64,000 nt of DNA. Origin: Elysia chlorotica (taxonomy: Eukaryota > Mollusca > Gastropoda > Plakobranchidae). The stretch is taken from positions 214,569 through 278,568 of the forward strand of contig RQTK01000020.1 in NCBI GenBank assembly GCA_003991915.1, given 5' to 3'. Under the pieces are notes generated by a model. That model had not been told where the DNA came from. It did no database searches and saw only the letters and a list, made by a program, of their open reading frames with translations. Both the position numbers and the translations under genes were made by a program. Position 1 is the stretch's first letter; each line of letters starts with the position of its first letter. Shown here one piece after another: positions 1-12,587 of this stretch.

Positions 1-454
1 GGTTGGCTGATCTGAATAAATGCAACACAACTTTCAGTCTCATAGTTAAATTGTTCGTCTAGCATACGAATACTTGATACTAAAAGAATATATTCTTTTT
101 ATTATTGATTTTGGAAATTATTTTGACTTGGTTTACTAATATTCAACAAGGCTTTTGCACAAAAACATAATATAGAGGCAACCTTAGAGAATGAAAATTA
201 CATTTGTGATGATTTAAGGAATTTAACTAGAAAATAAATTATTTTAACAATCTCACTGCTATGAGATTGAACTAGACCCAAATAAGGGGAAATTTTATTT
301 TTATTTCCATGCAAAAACCATTATCTAGAATGGCTTATCACTTAAATCCACTTATCTACTCCTAATTAACTTGGCCCCATTTAAAAATAAGTGATTGCAT
401 GTACTTTTGGTCGATTTAGGGAGGGGAATACATGCAGAGGGAAGGGGGGGGGGG

Positions 455-700
455 ATTGTAGCCCTGTGCTAGAACATCGGCTTCCTACATATGAAGTCTG
501 TTGTACGAGCCTTGGCGATCCCCCCCCCCTCCCACTAAATTGGGTCGGCGTCAGTTAAATGTGATAGTCAGGAGTCATGATATCCCCGCTCTGCCTTGTG
601 TGTGGCAGCACATAAAGTTGTCAGACGTCGATCTACGTGCACGTCTATAATAAATATAGTCTATATAGTGCTGACGTTGGACATCAAACTAACTCAACTA
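455..700 (+). repeat. tRNA-derived SINE-like dispersed repeat (family 1)
   Basis: Shares the body TCAGGAGTCATGATATCCCC, then GTGTGTGGCAGCACATAAA and an end close to CTATATAGTGCTGACGTTGG with copies near 3.8, 4.7, 7.2, 8.8, 14.3 and 54.8 kb. The copy is interrupted by a C-rich run around 520-530. Confidence 0.65.
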
Positions 701-916
701 CAACTACATGCACTATCTAAAGAGTTATGCTCTACCTTTAAGCTTTTTAATTTTATGTCAGCAGTGAAATGATTAAAATTAGGCTCTCAAACTACAAAGC
801 CCAGTATTTCAAAACTACGTTATTATGTGTCTTACACTAGGATTTTTACATGACATAAAAATATATTTGCACCTATCTCTATTCAAGACTGCTGTAATTG
901 AGATTTCAATACTTAC

Positions 917-3537
917 TGCTATCTTTTGTGAAAAGGATGAGAATAGAGAGAGCCACCCTGAAGAAAACCTTGTAGCCTTCCAGAAGATAGCTGTCTATGA
1001 TACGCACCTGGCACATGATATTGAAAGATGAAAAAAAAATAAAGCAGCTGCTGCAAATATGTGATAAAGTTTTAAAGCTTTAAAGCCTAACAACTGTAAT
1101 ATCTGTCAAAATTAATCCTCTAAATTATGGTAAATACATTTTAGAACTGATAGATTTACATTAAAGGTACAATCAATTAGTTAATATTCACTTAGGTTAA
1201 GCAGAACGTATTTTTTGCAATGGATAACTTTTGGATATTTTAGCATAAAAAACAACCACCAATTATGTGATTTCTTTTTGTGATCAATTATAGATAAGAT
1301 ATGAATAGGTTACAAACATGAAATCATGACAATAATTGCAGTTTTCTTATTTTAAAAAAAAATGTAAAAAAAAAAAAAAGAAATGACAGAAAAAAAAGGA
1401 GAAAAAAATTAATTTCTTCCATCGACAGATGATTACAGAAATTTGATGTAAAGATCAAGTAGATATTACATTCACCTTTTGAGGCTACCCATATGATTTC
1501 ACTTTATTTTTTAACTCAAGGCAAGCCCATACCAAGTACTGGAAAGGAAGGTCTTTAAATATCCACCATATCCACGGTTCAAACACAGCATCCACATTCT
1601 TTGAACTGCGCACAACCAGGACGTAAGCTTGTTTCTGCAAGATATCAAAAGTTATATTAAAAATAAGTATTGGCTTTGCCATCAAAACAACAACAAAGAG
1701 AGGGGAATTTTCTGAAACAGTTCATACTTGGATGCTCTATAAAAAAAATGTGGTCCCTGTCAAGGCATGTTCGTCAAGAACAGATTTATATTAATATATA
1801 TATATTTTTTTAAAGTAAAGTTGTTCCAACACTCTTGACAGAGCACTGGGAAACCCAGAGTTGTGGTCCTGATTGTACTAGGCAAACTGCATTTGTGAGG
1901 TAGGTTACCACTACTTTCCTAGCTGCACTTTAATAGGCCCAACCTCTTTCTAAAAAATGTCATGTGATATTTGTAATCCGGCTCGTGCAAAAAGATGTAT
2001 TAACACAAGTCTATGCTCTAACCCAACCAGCAGATAGTTTACACACAAAAAAATGCAACTATCACACGATTTTGTTTAGGTTTTTTTTGAGAAAGAGGTC
2101 AGCCCCATTTTGCCATGACTCAAGAGCCTTAGATATCCATTCCGTCTTGGGTGACACAGGGGCCCCTGGCAAAAATCGTCCTTGCCTGGGATAGAAACCA
2201 GTACCTTTACAAAGGTGCGGCCCAACGGCCTGGCCTATGTGCCAATGACACCCCCACTTACACATTGGAGGAACCAAATTTGGCTTGGGACTCTGGATCT
2301 TAAGGCACATGCTTCACTGTGTAAAACATAATACATGTATAACAAATCATTATTATAATTTATATAAAATGTGCAACTACGTTTATATTTTAAATATAAA
2401 ACTAATTATCAATGACCTTGAGGCAAACTACTGTAGTCTTAATAGACCATGTGCAGTCACAATTATATACCACTAAACCTATATTTTGAGAAAGGCTTTC
2501 AGGAGAAGAATTACTACAAAATGAAACACATATGAAGTGATTTTTTGATAACCAATGAAAGCTGGTTTATCAAACATGACGAAAATGCACACATCATAAG
2601 AGGGTAGTCCTTAACCCTTAGGTACCCTAGGGTTATGCTAAATGCACCTCTGTGGTGAAGGTATGTCAGGAACAGCAAATTTATTTTACAATTAAAAATT
2701 CTTTCATGTTTGTAAAAAAGTAAAGTTTTGCCAATACTCTGATCGAGCATTGTGTGTCTGCGATACAGCCTAGGTGCATACTGCAAGCAATAAGAAACCA
2801 ACAAACCAACTAACTTAGAAACCTTACTGTGTACTTCTTGGCCAAGTCTCTCAACACTAGAGCTGTTGCCTCATTGTTCTTTTTGGCCTGGGCTAGGTAC
2901 AGAGTTCTGTCCGCGGCGAGTAAGGCCTGAACACAGTCGAAGCAGGCCTCTGGTGTCATGTAGTGAAGGAACAGGCACACCAGTGGGTACAGCAGGGGGC
3001 AGTAGATGATGTCCGGCGATAAGTTAGCAATCACTGTGATGACCTCTTTGGCTGTATGGATGCCGTGCTGGTTGAGATGGTAGCTGTGGAGGTGCTCGCT
3101 GTCCACAAATGGTGGCAAGGATAGGGTCTCTTCAGCTGTGGGAACAAAAGAAAACACTAAAGGTGTGCAACTAATGTTTCGCTATATAACAAATTTGATA
3201 TACACCCAGTAATAACCAAAAAGAAGTGTGTTATATTATTATCATTACTATATTTACTCAGTAATAAAATGGTCTCTGCAGCTGTGGGAACAAAGAAAAA
3301 CACTAAAGGGTGCAACTAATGTTTCGCTTTAGAACAAATTTTATATACACCCAGTAATAACCAAAAAGAAGTGTGCTATACTATTGTCATTAATATATTT
3401 ACTCAGTAATAAAAAAAAAAAGGAACAATAAAAAACAAGTATTTACAAAAAAATTAGTTCTATACAAAGTCAGTAATTGTAAAACTAAAAAGTAAAAGTG
3501 AGTTATACAACTATCTAATGATATAAACCTATAAATA

Positions 3538-3570
<33 letters not shown>

Positions 3571-6500
3571 ACTATAACATATTTATAATATTAACCAGGA
3601 AATAACCCCCAAAAAGTACTGTATTACAAGGATAATTTTTCAGTCTTATCAAATACAACATGTGTATATATTCTTTAAAAAAATTTAATGAACAGTAAAG
3701 AGGCAAGAGAACAGGTTCAAGTGGTAAAGTGTTGGTCTCCATAAAAAGAGGTCTGTGGTTTGAAACCCCCAATCAGTCTGATTTCATCCCCTACTGGTTG
3801 GATTGGTGTCAGTATAATTTGACCAGCTTAGACAGAAGTACAGGTTTCCCCGCCTAATCTCGTGTGTGGCAGCACACATAAATTTAGCCTTGGTGGCTGT
3901 CACAACATAGCTTATATAGTGCTGACTGGATGTTAACTCAACGGAGTCACAGTATTTTGCCAGCAGTGCTCATGAAATCGCACTTTTTCAGGGCTTTTCT
4001 GAAATTCAAATTTATCGAACCAATAAAGATAGAATTTATGTGTTTGCAGAATGAAAAACTTCAACTTTCTCTCTTTCAAATAAAAGACTATTTCCCCATG
4101 TACATGCACTTGATGTGGTCCAGTTGAGTTAAGCCACCAACCAGCTAAACTGGGCAAGGGCTACAGCCTACTCACAGTCTTGGGCGAGGGCATCCTTGGC
4201 CAGCTCCTGGTAGAGGCCCCCTCCAGCCTTGACCAGGTGACCGCACAGGTTCATCCACTGGTTACGGCGAGCGTCCGACTCGGCCGGCCACTGCGAGTTT
4301 CTCAGGTAGGACTTGAGATTTTTGGTGGCTCCGCTTTGCAGGAGAGCCACAAGGTGCTCCTCAGACCGCCCTCCAAAGCCATCCTCTGAAGAAGGAAAAA
4401 AAATGTAAACTGCTTTTTTTTTCATTTCTTTCTTTTAGTTTCAAAGAGTTTGGTACCAAATAATTTTTCTTAGACGTGTTACAGTTTTTAACCCTTAAGG
4501 TACGAAATCAAAATTTACATCAAGGAAAACAACTGATTTTCCTGCTGTTTAGGCTGAAATACACACACCGTTAGAAATGTGAAGTTGCCTTTTTTTCCAC
4601 ATTGAGTCCTTCATTTGATTTTTTCAAACATGCATTCAATTTCAGTCTGGCTTGTAAACGTGTATGGGGCCGAGACAGGAGTCCAGGCCTCCCTGTTTAG
4701 TCCTGTGAGTGGCAGCACATAAAATTGTCAGACGTACGTCCACAATATAGCCTCTATATACACAATGCTTACGTCACATGTTAAGCAACAAACAAACCAA
4801 CCTGTGTGGGGGTTCTTGTTGCCCAGCGAGGCCTTAAAGCTGTCCACATCAACATACTCTGTGAAGGCGACCCCCAGCTCCAGAGCATGCTCAAACACCT
4901 CCCTCTCAGAGTTGTCTCCCGCCACGCCTGCAGCGCTAAGCTCCGTCATCCTGGCTGAGGCAGCAGGGGAGGATGGAGAGGACCCGTCCTCCGACAGTTG
5001 AGAGTACTTGCTGCACACTCCCAGTCCGTCTGCTCAAATACGTGAAAAGAAATAACCATTCCACATCACATATGTATTGTATGTAAGCGTATTTTTCGGA
5101 GGAATTTGAAAGAATTTATTTCAGGTAAAAGCTTTGGTATGTACTATTTCAAACTGGAGGTTGTGCAGTTCAATGCAAAGATGCGCTAGCACAAAACCAT
5201 ATCAATTTGCACAACATTTGTGCGGTGTGATGGGAAAAGGTTAAAGAAAGCATCTAACTTAAGAGTGAGGTTAACATCAGTAACCAAGGCGGGCTATTCA
5301 TACAATTTCTTTTTCAGTATCTTAAAATTAAAAACATTGAAGAACCTGACTCTAAGGTGATTTTAAAATAAATCTGAGTAAAAACTCTAATTGATGCCTC
5401 AAAAAAATTGATGCACCCAATTTAAACCAAAAAAGATAAACATCTATATGGAGTTGTGAAAGATAAAGTATTCAATTTTATCCCAAACATTTTTAACAAA
5501 CAGAGTTATGGCCTTTTCTTGTCCCCTTTTGAGGATATCACTTTAAACATGTTCTCCAGATTTTCTAGATGGTCACATAATGATATCACAATAACCAGTG
5601 AAAATTATGATGATTCCATTGAGACCAAATAGCACAGAGAAAAGTCAACGAGCATGCATGAAGAGTGTGGAGCTCTGATGCACATCTTATTTAGCTTCAA
5701 AGATAGATGTCCGAAAATCCTGTTGAGGTACCCTTAGTGTTTTGGGGTAATATATCTGAAGAAATGTTATGTTCTAAAGGAACGATTTTATTTAGGAAGT
5801 ACATTAGCTACAAAACTGATGTCAAAAACAAAAAAATGTGAACGTAACTTAATAAAAATATCTTTTAAGAAAAAAAAAGCAGCTTTAATAATAAATCCCA
5901 CTTTGAGTTTGACAAAACAACTTACCATCGGAAGCATGGCTTGGAGACAAAAAGGAATCTGCCTCTTCTGATGTGTTGAGGAATGGAGAATCATATTCTG
6001 AGGAACCCTCTGATCTTTGAGGAGACTGCAACAGGCTTGCTTCCGCACTTTTGTCCCCAGTGTTGTATCTTGAAGAAGACGTGCTGCTAAATAATGCAGT
6101 CGACCCACTGGTCTCTAAACTTACACTTTCTTGATTTGCTGAAGATCTGCTAGGTTTGAATTTTTCGGGCTTTGGTGACTTCTCAGCCTTTTGCGTTTTA
6201 TCAGGTTTAGGTGATTTGTCAGCCTTTTGTGTTTTTTCAGGCTTGGGTGATTTTTCAACTTTTTTACCTGTGCCTTTTGAATTTTTTTCTTTGGGGTCAT
6301 CTTCTTTAACCTGAACAGCAGTGAGTCCAGGCTCATCCTGGCTTTTGTCGTCTGTTGTAGACTTGTCTTCCAAGTCCAGAGTTGAATAAGAATCAGGGGT
6401 GCTGGACCCAAATCCAAACTGAGATGCCTTAGCTGAAACTATTTTGAGATCTGCAAAGTTTTTCTCCACTTTGTCATCCTTCTTTTTAGCTGTTGACGGA

Positions 6501-6826
6501 GGGGACTCCTCATCGCAGGAATCCTTGAGAATCGAGTGCTTTATACTCTTATCTCCGAGGCTCTTGTCAAACAGTTTTGATTTACCCGGAGCAGCAGCAA
6601 AGCTGATAAGGGATGATCTGGCAGACGTTTTTGAAGTGCCAGCCTGAATTTCTTCTGGACCATCACCAGAGCTTTTATCATTGGTCACGTCTTTTTCCAG
6701 CAGCAGTTTTGTATCCTCTTCCTCTGGAGATATTTCTTGGGGTGGACTTTCTGAAAAGGATCCATTTTCAGTAGCAGAAGGCGATGTCAGATGCTCTTTT
6801 TCAGAAAAATTAGGTGTTGAGGCCAT
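917..6826 (-). CDS. TBC1D24-like TBC-domain protein, 5' and middle exons (3' end outside window)
   Basis: Six phase-consistent coding exons on the minus strand: 6826-5926 (start ATG at 6826), 5029-4802, 4385-4176, 3135-2828, 1634-1533 and 1007-917; the rest lies left of the window. Residues 1-300 are acidic, Ser/Lys-rich and apparently disordered, with a 12-residue tandem repeat near 192-222 (KSPKPEKTQKAD and variants). The following exons resemble TBC1D24: a short segment with YVDVDSFK, then LPPFVDSEHLHSYHLNQHG, SPDIIYCPLLYPLVCLFLHY, FEPWIWWIFKDLPFQYL and DSYLLEGYKVFFRVALSIL, in the same order as in vertebrate TBC1D24. TBC1D24 proteins act in vesicle and membrane traffic and usually also carry a TLDc domain, which would be encoded outside the window. 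The roughly 300-residue N-terminal extension is unlike the short vertebrate N-terminus. The ATG follows an in-frame-compatible leader acceptor at 6844. Family is likely; strict orthology is inference. Confidence 0.82.
2090..2310 (-). repeat. Dispersed SINE-like repeat (family 2)
   Basis: The stretch with GGTGACACAGGGGCCCCTGG, GGGATAGAAACCAGTACCTT and CGGCCCAACGGCCTGGCC matches the copy at 37770-38005 in order and spacing. On the minus strand it looks tRNA-derived, but the boxes are poor. The rest of 1010-2820 holds only the exon at 1533-1634 and AT-rich intron. Confidence 0.5.
3125..3412. repeat. Tandem duplication of ~147 bp spanning a splice acceptor of the TBC-domain gene
   Basis: The segment 3125-3270 is repeated at 3271-3412 with a few differences. 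It holds the first bases of the coding exon ending at 3135, its acceptor (GTTCCCACAG on the minus strand) and about 135 bases of intron. The copy therefore offers a second near-identical acceptor about 145 bases upstream of the real one. Confidence 0.8.
3718..3945 (+). repeat. tRNA-derived SINE-like repeat with promoter-box-like head (family 1)
   Basis: The head reads like a tRNA internal promoter (AAGTGGTAAAGTGTTGG, then a B-box-like GTGGTTTGAAACCCCC). It is followed by the family body (TTGGTGTCAGTATAATTTGA, TCGTGTGTGGCAGCACA, TATATAGTGCTGACTGGATG). No cloverleaf acceptor stem is visible, so this is a repeat and not a tRNA gene. Confidence 0.65.
4640..4795 (+). repeat. SINE-like repeat, family 1, 3' part
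   Basis: Carries the family body GAGACAGGAGTCCAGG, GTGGCAGCACATAAAATTGT and the end CTATATACACAATGCTTACG, in a TBC-gene intron just downstream of the exon at 4802-5029. The tRNA-like head is missing. Confidence 0.6.
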
Positions 6827-8013
6827 TACTTTTTAAGGATGAACCTGCAATTTTGTTAAATGAGAGTTCAAGTTTAGAATGAAGCATTTCGAAAAAGAAC
6901 TTCTTTTGTCTTGTAATTGTGCTGACAATTAATATTTCAGTACAAACATACCTGTGGTACAGGACTACAGAGGCAATGGCTTTATAGTTTTACTTTTCAC
7001 TGTGAAAGAATTATGAGTCTTACCCTTAGAAGGGGGAAAATTATGCATCATCTGCAACATAGCCGACTCCTATTGATAGCATGAGATTTGCAAAGAGAAA
7101 AAGAGACAGAGAGAGATAGAGGGAGTTGAGGAGTTGGTTTAACGTCCAACAATATAGCTATATTGTGTACAGGTCCCAAGACTGACGGCTCAGCGTGTCA
7201 CATTATACTGACACCGATCCAACCACTTGAGCTAGTTCGCTCCCTGAGAGAGAGAGAGACAGTCAGAGAAGAAGATGCTCATAAATATGCTCTATTATCA
7301 AAAGATTTAAAGAGCACATCCAGAGAGCACCTTGCCCTTGTTCCCTCAGAGTCAGAGGTTGAAAGAATAAATTATCTACCAAGTACCATTGATCTGTTAG
7401 ACGTACAACCCTTACTTGCTTGCAGGTGAATAATAAACCCGTTGAGCTGTGTTAATTCTATAAATAACATCTTTTCTGTACTTGGACTGAGGGTCTGAAA
7501 GCTTTTAGTTTTACTAGTTGATTTTTTCAAATTCCCCAAAAGCATTTAGAAAGAAAAAAAGAATGGGATAATCAAATAAATAATTGACACTTAAGAACCT
7601 ATTTTTTGTCTTAAACCCAGTGGGAGAGAATTGGTTTTCCAACATTCTAAAACCTCACTCTTGACATTAAAATCTTCTTTTAAAATCTGTTTTCAGAGAA
7701 AAGGTTGGACCTTTTTTTTCCCCTCAAGCTATTAAATTTATTTCAACCCCATTGTTGACTGTTCCAAGTGATATTTTTTTGTACTGTCAGTGATTGTTTT
7801 CACATCTGTATCTAAAGCAACAGAAGTGCGGAAGATAGGTTTACAAAAGACAGGACGCAAGCCACAAGGCACAATTGTAATCATTTATTTGTACTGTTAT
7901 TCTACAGACAGCAACCTGGAGTTTGCCAAGAAGATATTGACAGCTGGACCGTATCCCCTGCCCATAAATATTTATAAAGAGTCTGTCCTCGTGCTCAGAA
8001 TCACAGGTGTACA
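6581..8013. repeat. Tandem segmental duplication, unit A
   Basis: From the shared word TTTACCCGGAGCAGCAGC at 6581 to CACAGGTGTACA at 8013, this 1.43 kb segment is repeated directly next to itself as unit B (8016-9740). It contains the start of the TBC first coding exon, the leader intron and exon, a SINE fragment with a GA tract, and AT-rich sequence. The near-identical copies point to a recent event. Confidence 0.85.
6845..6951 (-). other. Predicted 5' leader intron of the TBC-domain gene
   Basis: Upstream of the ATG at 6826 the minus strand reads a good acceptor (TTGCAG at the 6845 end), and 107 bases further up a good donor (CACAG followed by GTATGT, ending at 6951). This suggests a non-coding leader exon starting at 6952. 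The same 107-base intron is present in the duplicated unit at 8280-8386. Only the splice signals were seen; no transcript evidence exists here. Confidence 0.5.
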
Positions 8014-8015
8014 AA

Positions 8016-8261
8016 TTTACCCGGAGCAGCAGCAAAGCTGATAAGGGATGATCTGGCAGACGTTTTTGAAGTGCCAGCCTGAATTTCTTCTGGACCATCA
8101 CCAGAGCTTTTATCATTGGTCACGTCTTTTTCCAGCAGCAGTTTTGTATCCTCTTCCTCTGGAGATATTTCTTGGGGTGGACTTTCTGAAAAGGATCCAT
8201 TTTCAGTAGCAGAAGGCGATGTCAAATGCTCCTTTTCAGAAAAATTAGGTGTTGAGGCCAT
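8016..8261 (-). pseudogene. Duplicated, truncated first coding exon of the TBC-domain gene
   Basis: The first 82 codons of the TBC-gene first exon are repeated here (start ATG at 8261, residues MASTPNFSEK to SFAAAPGK) with very few base changes. The copy then runs into unrelated sequence and stops after four more codons. It also carries its own leader acceptor and a copy of the 107-base leader intron. There is no donor after the coding part, so it cannot supply the rest of the protein by itself. It lies upstream of the intact exon in transcription order, so it could act as an alternative leader or upstream reading frame, or be dead. Confidence 0.8.
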
Positions 8262-8933
8262 TACTTTCTAAGGATGAACCTGCAATTTTGTTAAATGAGA
8301 GTTCAAGTTTAGAATGAAGCATCTTCAAAAAGAACTTGTTTTGTCTTGTAATTGTGCTGACAATAAAATTTTCAGTACAAACATACCTGTGGTACAGGGC
8401 TACAGAGGCAATGGCTTTATAGTTTTAAAGTAAGCGTATTTTGGAAATACTTTTTACAGACCAGGTCTTCAATAGAAATCTTTTCATTGTAGCATAAAAC
8501 ATGATCTTTAACATTTAATTAGCGTATAGAACTTGCACACTATAAATCAATTAAGAGACATGACTGACATGCATTCAAGAGCAAGCGAGAGAGAACCTGT
8601 AATTTTTTTTGTCTCTTTCATAGTGTTTGGATAATCACCTTATACAATAAAGGGACTTTTCACTGTGAAAGAATTATGAGTCTTACCCTTGGAAGGGGAA
8701 AAACTATGCATCTTTTGCAACATAGTCGACTTTTCATATCGACAGCATATGAGACAGACTTGTAAAGAGAAAAAGAAGAGAGCTCTAGAGGGAGTTGAGT
8801 TGAGTTGGTTTAACGTCCAATGTCAGCACTATATCTATATAGGCTATATTGTATATATACGGGTCCCAAGACTGACGGCTCAGCCCGTCACGTTATACTG
8901 GCACAGATCCAACCATTTGAGCTAGTTCGCTCC

Positions 8934-8971
<38 letters not shown>

Positions 8972-9740
8972 AGCTAGAGAGAGAGAGAGAGAGAGACAGG
9001 CAGTGAAGATGCTCAGAAAATATGCTCTATTATCAAAAAATTTAAAGAGCGCATCCAGAGCACCTTGCCCTTGTTCCCTCAGAGTCAGAGGTTGAAAGAA
9101 TAAATTATCTACCAAGTACCATTGATCTGTTAGACGTGCCACCCTTACTTGCTTGCAGGTGAATAATAAACCTGTTGAGCTGTGTTAATTCTATAAATAA
9201 CATCTTTTCTGTACTTGGACTGAGGGTCTGAAAGCTTTTAGTTTTACTCAATTTTTTTCAAATTCCCCAAAAGCTTTAAAGAAAAAAAGAATGGAATAAT
9301 CAAATAAATAATTGACACTTAAGAACCTATTTTTTGTCTTAAACCCAGTGAGAGAGAATTTGTTTTCCAACATTCTAAAACCTCACTCTTGACATTAAAA
9401 TCTTCTTTTAAAATCTGTTTTCAGAGAATAGGTTGGACCTTTTTTTTCCCCTCAAGCTATTAAATTTATTTAAACCCCATTGTTGACTGTTGCAAGTGAT
9501 ATTTTTTGTACTGTCAGTGATTGTTTTCACATCTGTATCTAAAGCAACAGAAGTGCGGAAGATAGGTTTACAAAAGACAGGACGTAAGCCACGAGGTGCA
9601 ATTGTAATCATTTATTTGTACTGTTATTCTACAGACAGCAACCTTGAGTTTGCCAAGAAGATATTGACAGCTGGACCGTATCCCCTGCCCATAAATATTT
9701 ATAAAGAGTCTGTCCTCGTGCTCAGAATCACAGGTGTACA
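8016..9740. repeat. Tandem segmental duplication, unit B
   Basis: Second copy of the 1.43 kb unit, lengthened to about 1.73 kb by about 230 bases at 8426-8655 that unit A lacks, and by a longer GA tract near 8937-8996. Its right edge (CACAGGTGTACAGTGATCTC) shows where the original flanking DNA resumes. The A/B junction lies at 8011-8018. Confidence 0.85.
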
Positions 9741-9954
9741 GTGATCTCAATGTTAAAGGTTGCACAAGAATGGGTACATCCAATCATTGAGGAGTATATG
9801 GAATTTAAAAACTGAAATTGTTCTATTTTACAAGCTCAATGCATGTTAATCACTCCTTATGAATGATTGGTTTACATGACCAGTAAGGACATTTTCTTGA
9901 CAAGTTATTTCAATCTGACGACTGATGGTTCATGCAATTTTTGCCCTAGGATCT

Positions 9955-10319
9955 TTGCGGGTGCATTCATCTTCATTAAAAGATCTTTCAGGAAACATCT
10001 AGAGGAACTTAAACAACTCAGACTACCAAGTATGCATTATAGGAGAGACAGAGGAGATATGATTGAGACATACAAATACGTGCATGGACTGTATGATGTC
10101 AGATCCCTGCTCACAAGTGAGGAGGACTCCAAAACCAGAGGACACAGTCAAAAGCTCAAAAAGATAAGAGTACATACTGGAGTCCGTCAACACTTCTTCC
10201 CAATAAGAGTAACAGACACCTGGAATAGACTACCCAAAGAAATTGTAAACGCTCCAACGCTGAACAGTTTCAAGAACAAAATTGACTTGCTGTGGAAAGA
10301 TAATATGTACACATTTTAA
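9955..10319 (+). mobile_element. 5'-truncated non-LTR retrotransposon, C-terminal end of the reverse transcriptase ORF
   Basis: An open frame ending at 10319 reads LKQLRLPSMHYRRDRGDMIE, TYKYVHGLYDV, FFPIRVTDTWNRLPKEIVNA and LNSFKNKIDLLWKDN. This is the usual C-terminal tail of non-LTR reverse transcriptase polyproteins (RRxRGDMIExYKxxHG, then W/NxLP and NxFKxxLD). No polymerase core is present, so the copy is dead and 5'-truncated, as is typical of target-primed insertions. The N-terminal part of the open frame (9867-9955) does not look like element protein. Confidence 0.8.
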
Positions 10320-10504
10320 ATCAGCCTAGGGAGAGCACACACAAAAAAGTTTACAGTAAATTTATAAGAGGACGACTACAAGAACGGACAAGAGGCCAAA
10401 AGGCCTTTAGAATCACGTCCGAATATCATAACTAGAATCTAAATGGTTATCAATATTTAACAACTGGTCTTTGTTGATCTGCATGCCCATTTTCTTCAGT
10501 TATA

Positions 10505-10625
10505 GGCCTAGATCTACATAGATCTAGATCTATACAATATCTAGGCATTAGCCTAGGTCTAGATCTAGAATCTAGATATCTAGATCTAGATTTTAGATCT
10601 ATGAATCTAGATCAAAAAATCAGAA
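10505..10625. repeat. CTAGATCT-rich palindromic patch
   Basis: About 120 bases made largely of overlapping CTAGAT and AGATCT words (for example TCTAGATATCTAGATCTAGA). The same words recur singly near 49135-49145 and 56200-56215. No gene is seen from 10320 to 14650 apart from repeats. Confidence 0.6.
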
Positions 10626-11395
10626 CGCAAGTCTGGTTATTTGGAAACATCCGTACCTAGAGCCAGATCTACGTCTCGATCTGGGTTTGAGATTAGATCG
10701 AGGGATTTCGATTACCCATGTAGTATGCAGTCTAATCAAATTTCTTGATCCAGTTTAAATTCTAAATTTCGAGTTTGCAAGAAACCTGGAAGACAGCTCT
10801 CGTTCTTTTCCTGGATGATTGCAAGTTCAAGGGAGTGAGATCCGGAAATCTCAAAGCAGTTTGGTGCAGTAAGAAATTTAGTAGGTCTAACCGGTGTTTT
10901 TCATGTCTCAGCTCAGCTGGACTTCTCTAGCCAAGAACCTATTGCAGAGGCTTATTTTTGTCAAGTCACTTTCTAGTCTAGTATCATAGTAACGGAGTAA
11001 AGCCTGGAGTTTTAAGGTACATTATTTTTTTAAATTATTTTGAGGTTTTACTTGGTAAATTTCCTGCTTGAATACCAAATTTTAAAGCAATCGTGGGTCG
11101 AAATGATTTCATATTTAAGTGAATATTGGACATTCAGTGGGCACACAAGATTAGATCTTTAGAACTTAGATGTTTGATTCTAATTTAACCATAACTGACT
11201 GGCCCTTAAAATCCAATTCATTTTAATTTTTAAATCTTAGAAAACGATTAGACGTAAGTGCACTTAAACTCATTTACAAATTTCATTAGGACTCACAAAA
11301 ATGTTTATATAAGGGTAGTGCCTGACCTTGGACAGCAAACCAACCATACACAAAATGCAAACCTTTTCTTATCTGTACAATTGAATAAAATCTCT

Positions 11396-11500
11396 TCGTC
11401 ACTTTACACCAACTGTGGTTGGTGAGAAGTGTGGCCCCGTCACTTTGCACCAACTGTGGTTGGTGAGAAAGGACCCGTGTCACTTTGCACCAACTCAAAC
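11396..11500. repeat. 40-bp minisatellite, short array (about 2.5 copies)
   Basis: Copies of GTCACTTTGCACCAACTGTG followed by GTTGGTGAGAAAGGACCCGT. Each unit holds a small palindrome, CACCAAC-TGTG-GTTGGTG. One copy carries the variant AGTGTGGCCCC instead of AAGGACCCGT, a variant also found as the first unit of the array at 12.6 kb. Confidence 0.85.
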
Positions 11501-12587
11501 TAAATGATGGGATGGCATCATTTCAATGTAAATGTATGTCTGTATAGTACCATTTTGGTGTCAAGTTTTGAATAATTATTATATGTCTCGTAAAGGAAAT
11601 GTACCAAAACTATATGACAGCCTCTAGGCATTGTGTTATTTAAGGATATTGAGATCTAGTTCCATCATAACTTCAATCACCATCTCAATATTCAAGTAAA
11701 ATATCAATTGCTACTCAGATCTTACTTCGCTAACGTCCTGGTTTTCATTTCTTTAAAATGGTTTATTGTTTAGAACCTGGTATAATTGTATTGTACAGTA
11801 GTTTATTTCAGCAGCAAAATGAAACATTCTCCAACACTGCCATTAACAGGGTGACAATTTTATGGTCATGTTTATTAAATTAATGGGGCTATCTTAGACA
11901 TAACATAGTCACATCATACAAACATTGAAACGAATTACACAATAACAATTAACATGTACTCAGCATAAGTAATCTTAACTATATAATAACTATTTTTTTC
12001 ACAATCTGTTTTGAGTGAAATTGAATTTGACAAAGTTACCAAGTTATCCCCAACTTGAATTCCTTTCAGACTGTTCAGCCTTTAGGGAATTATTTATTAA
12101 CTCTTGTGCAATGTAATGTGACATGAAAGAAAAACAAATCAAGATCCAATTGTCATGAGCTCAAGCATTTTATTGCAAGTCAGTTATAATGCAAAGCAAA
12201 TTAATTAGAACGAACGACAACAATAAAAAGATGAAAACAATAAAAAGATCACAACTAATACAACAGAGTTTTAAAAAAATGTATGTATCTTGCACAATTT
12301 ACTTTAAACATAATTATTTTCAAAATCAACCAATGTTCTTGCAAGAAAGCTCATGTTGATTTTTTACTAGGTAAACTTTTCTCTTCAGCCTTTTATTCAT
12401 GGTAGCAACCGTTTCTGATCTGTCATGGGTTATCCATGCCTCCATTTTTGTAGTGTCAGGTAGACCTAGACTGGATTTCTATTCTAAACTCTGTAGCATA
12501 GTGTAGAGATAAAATTTAATGGCCTCGAAAGTGAAACAATAAAATAATTTGGTGGACTGTATGTAGGCCTAGCAAATGCTTCTGGGT

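Noticed and set aside
9867-9955. N-terminal part of the open frame ending at 10319 as part of a host gene
   Set aside because: The convincing protein similarity starts only around 9955 and is to a retrotransposon; upstream codons look random.
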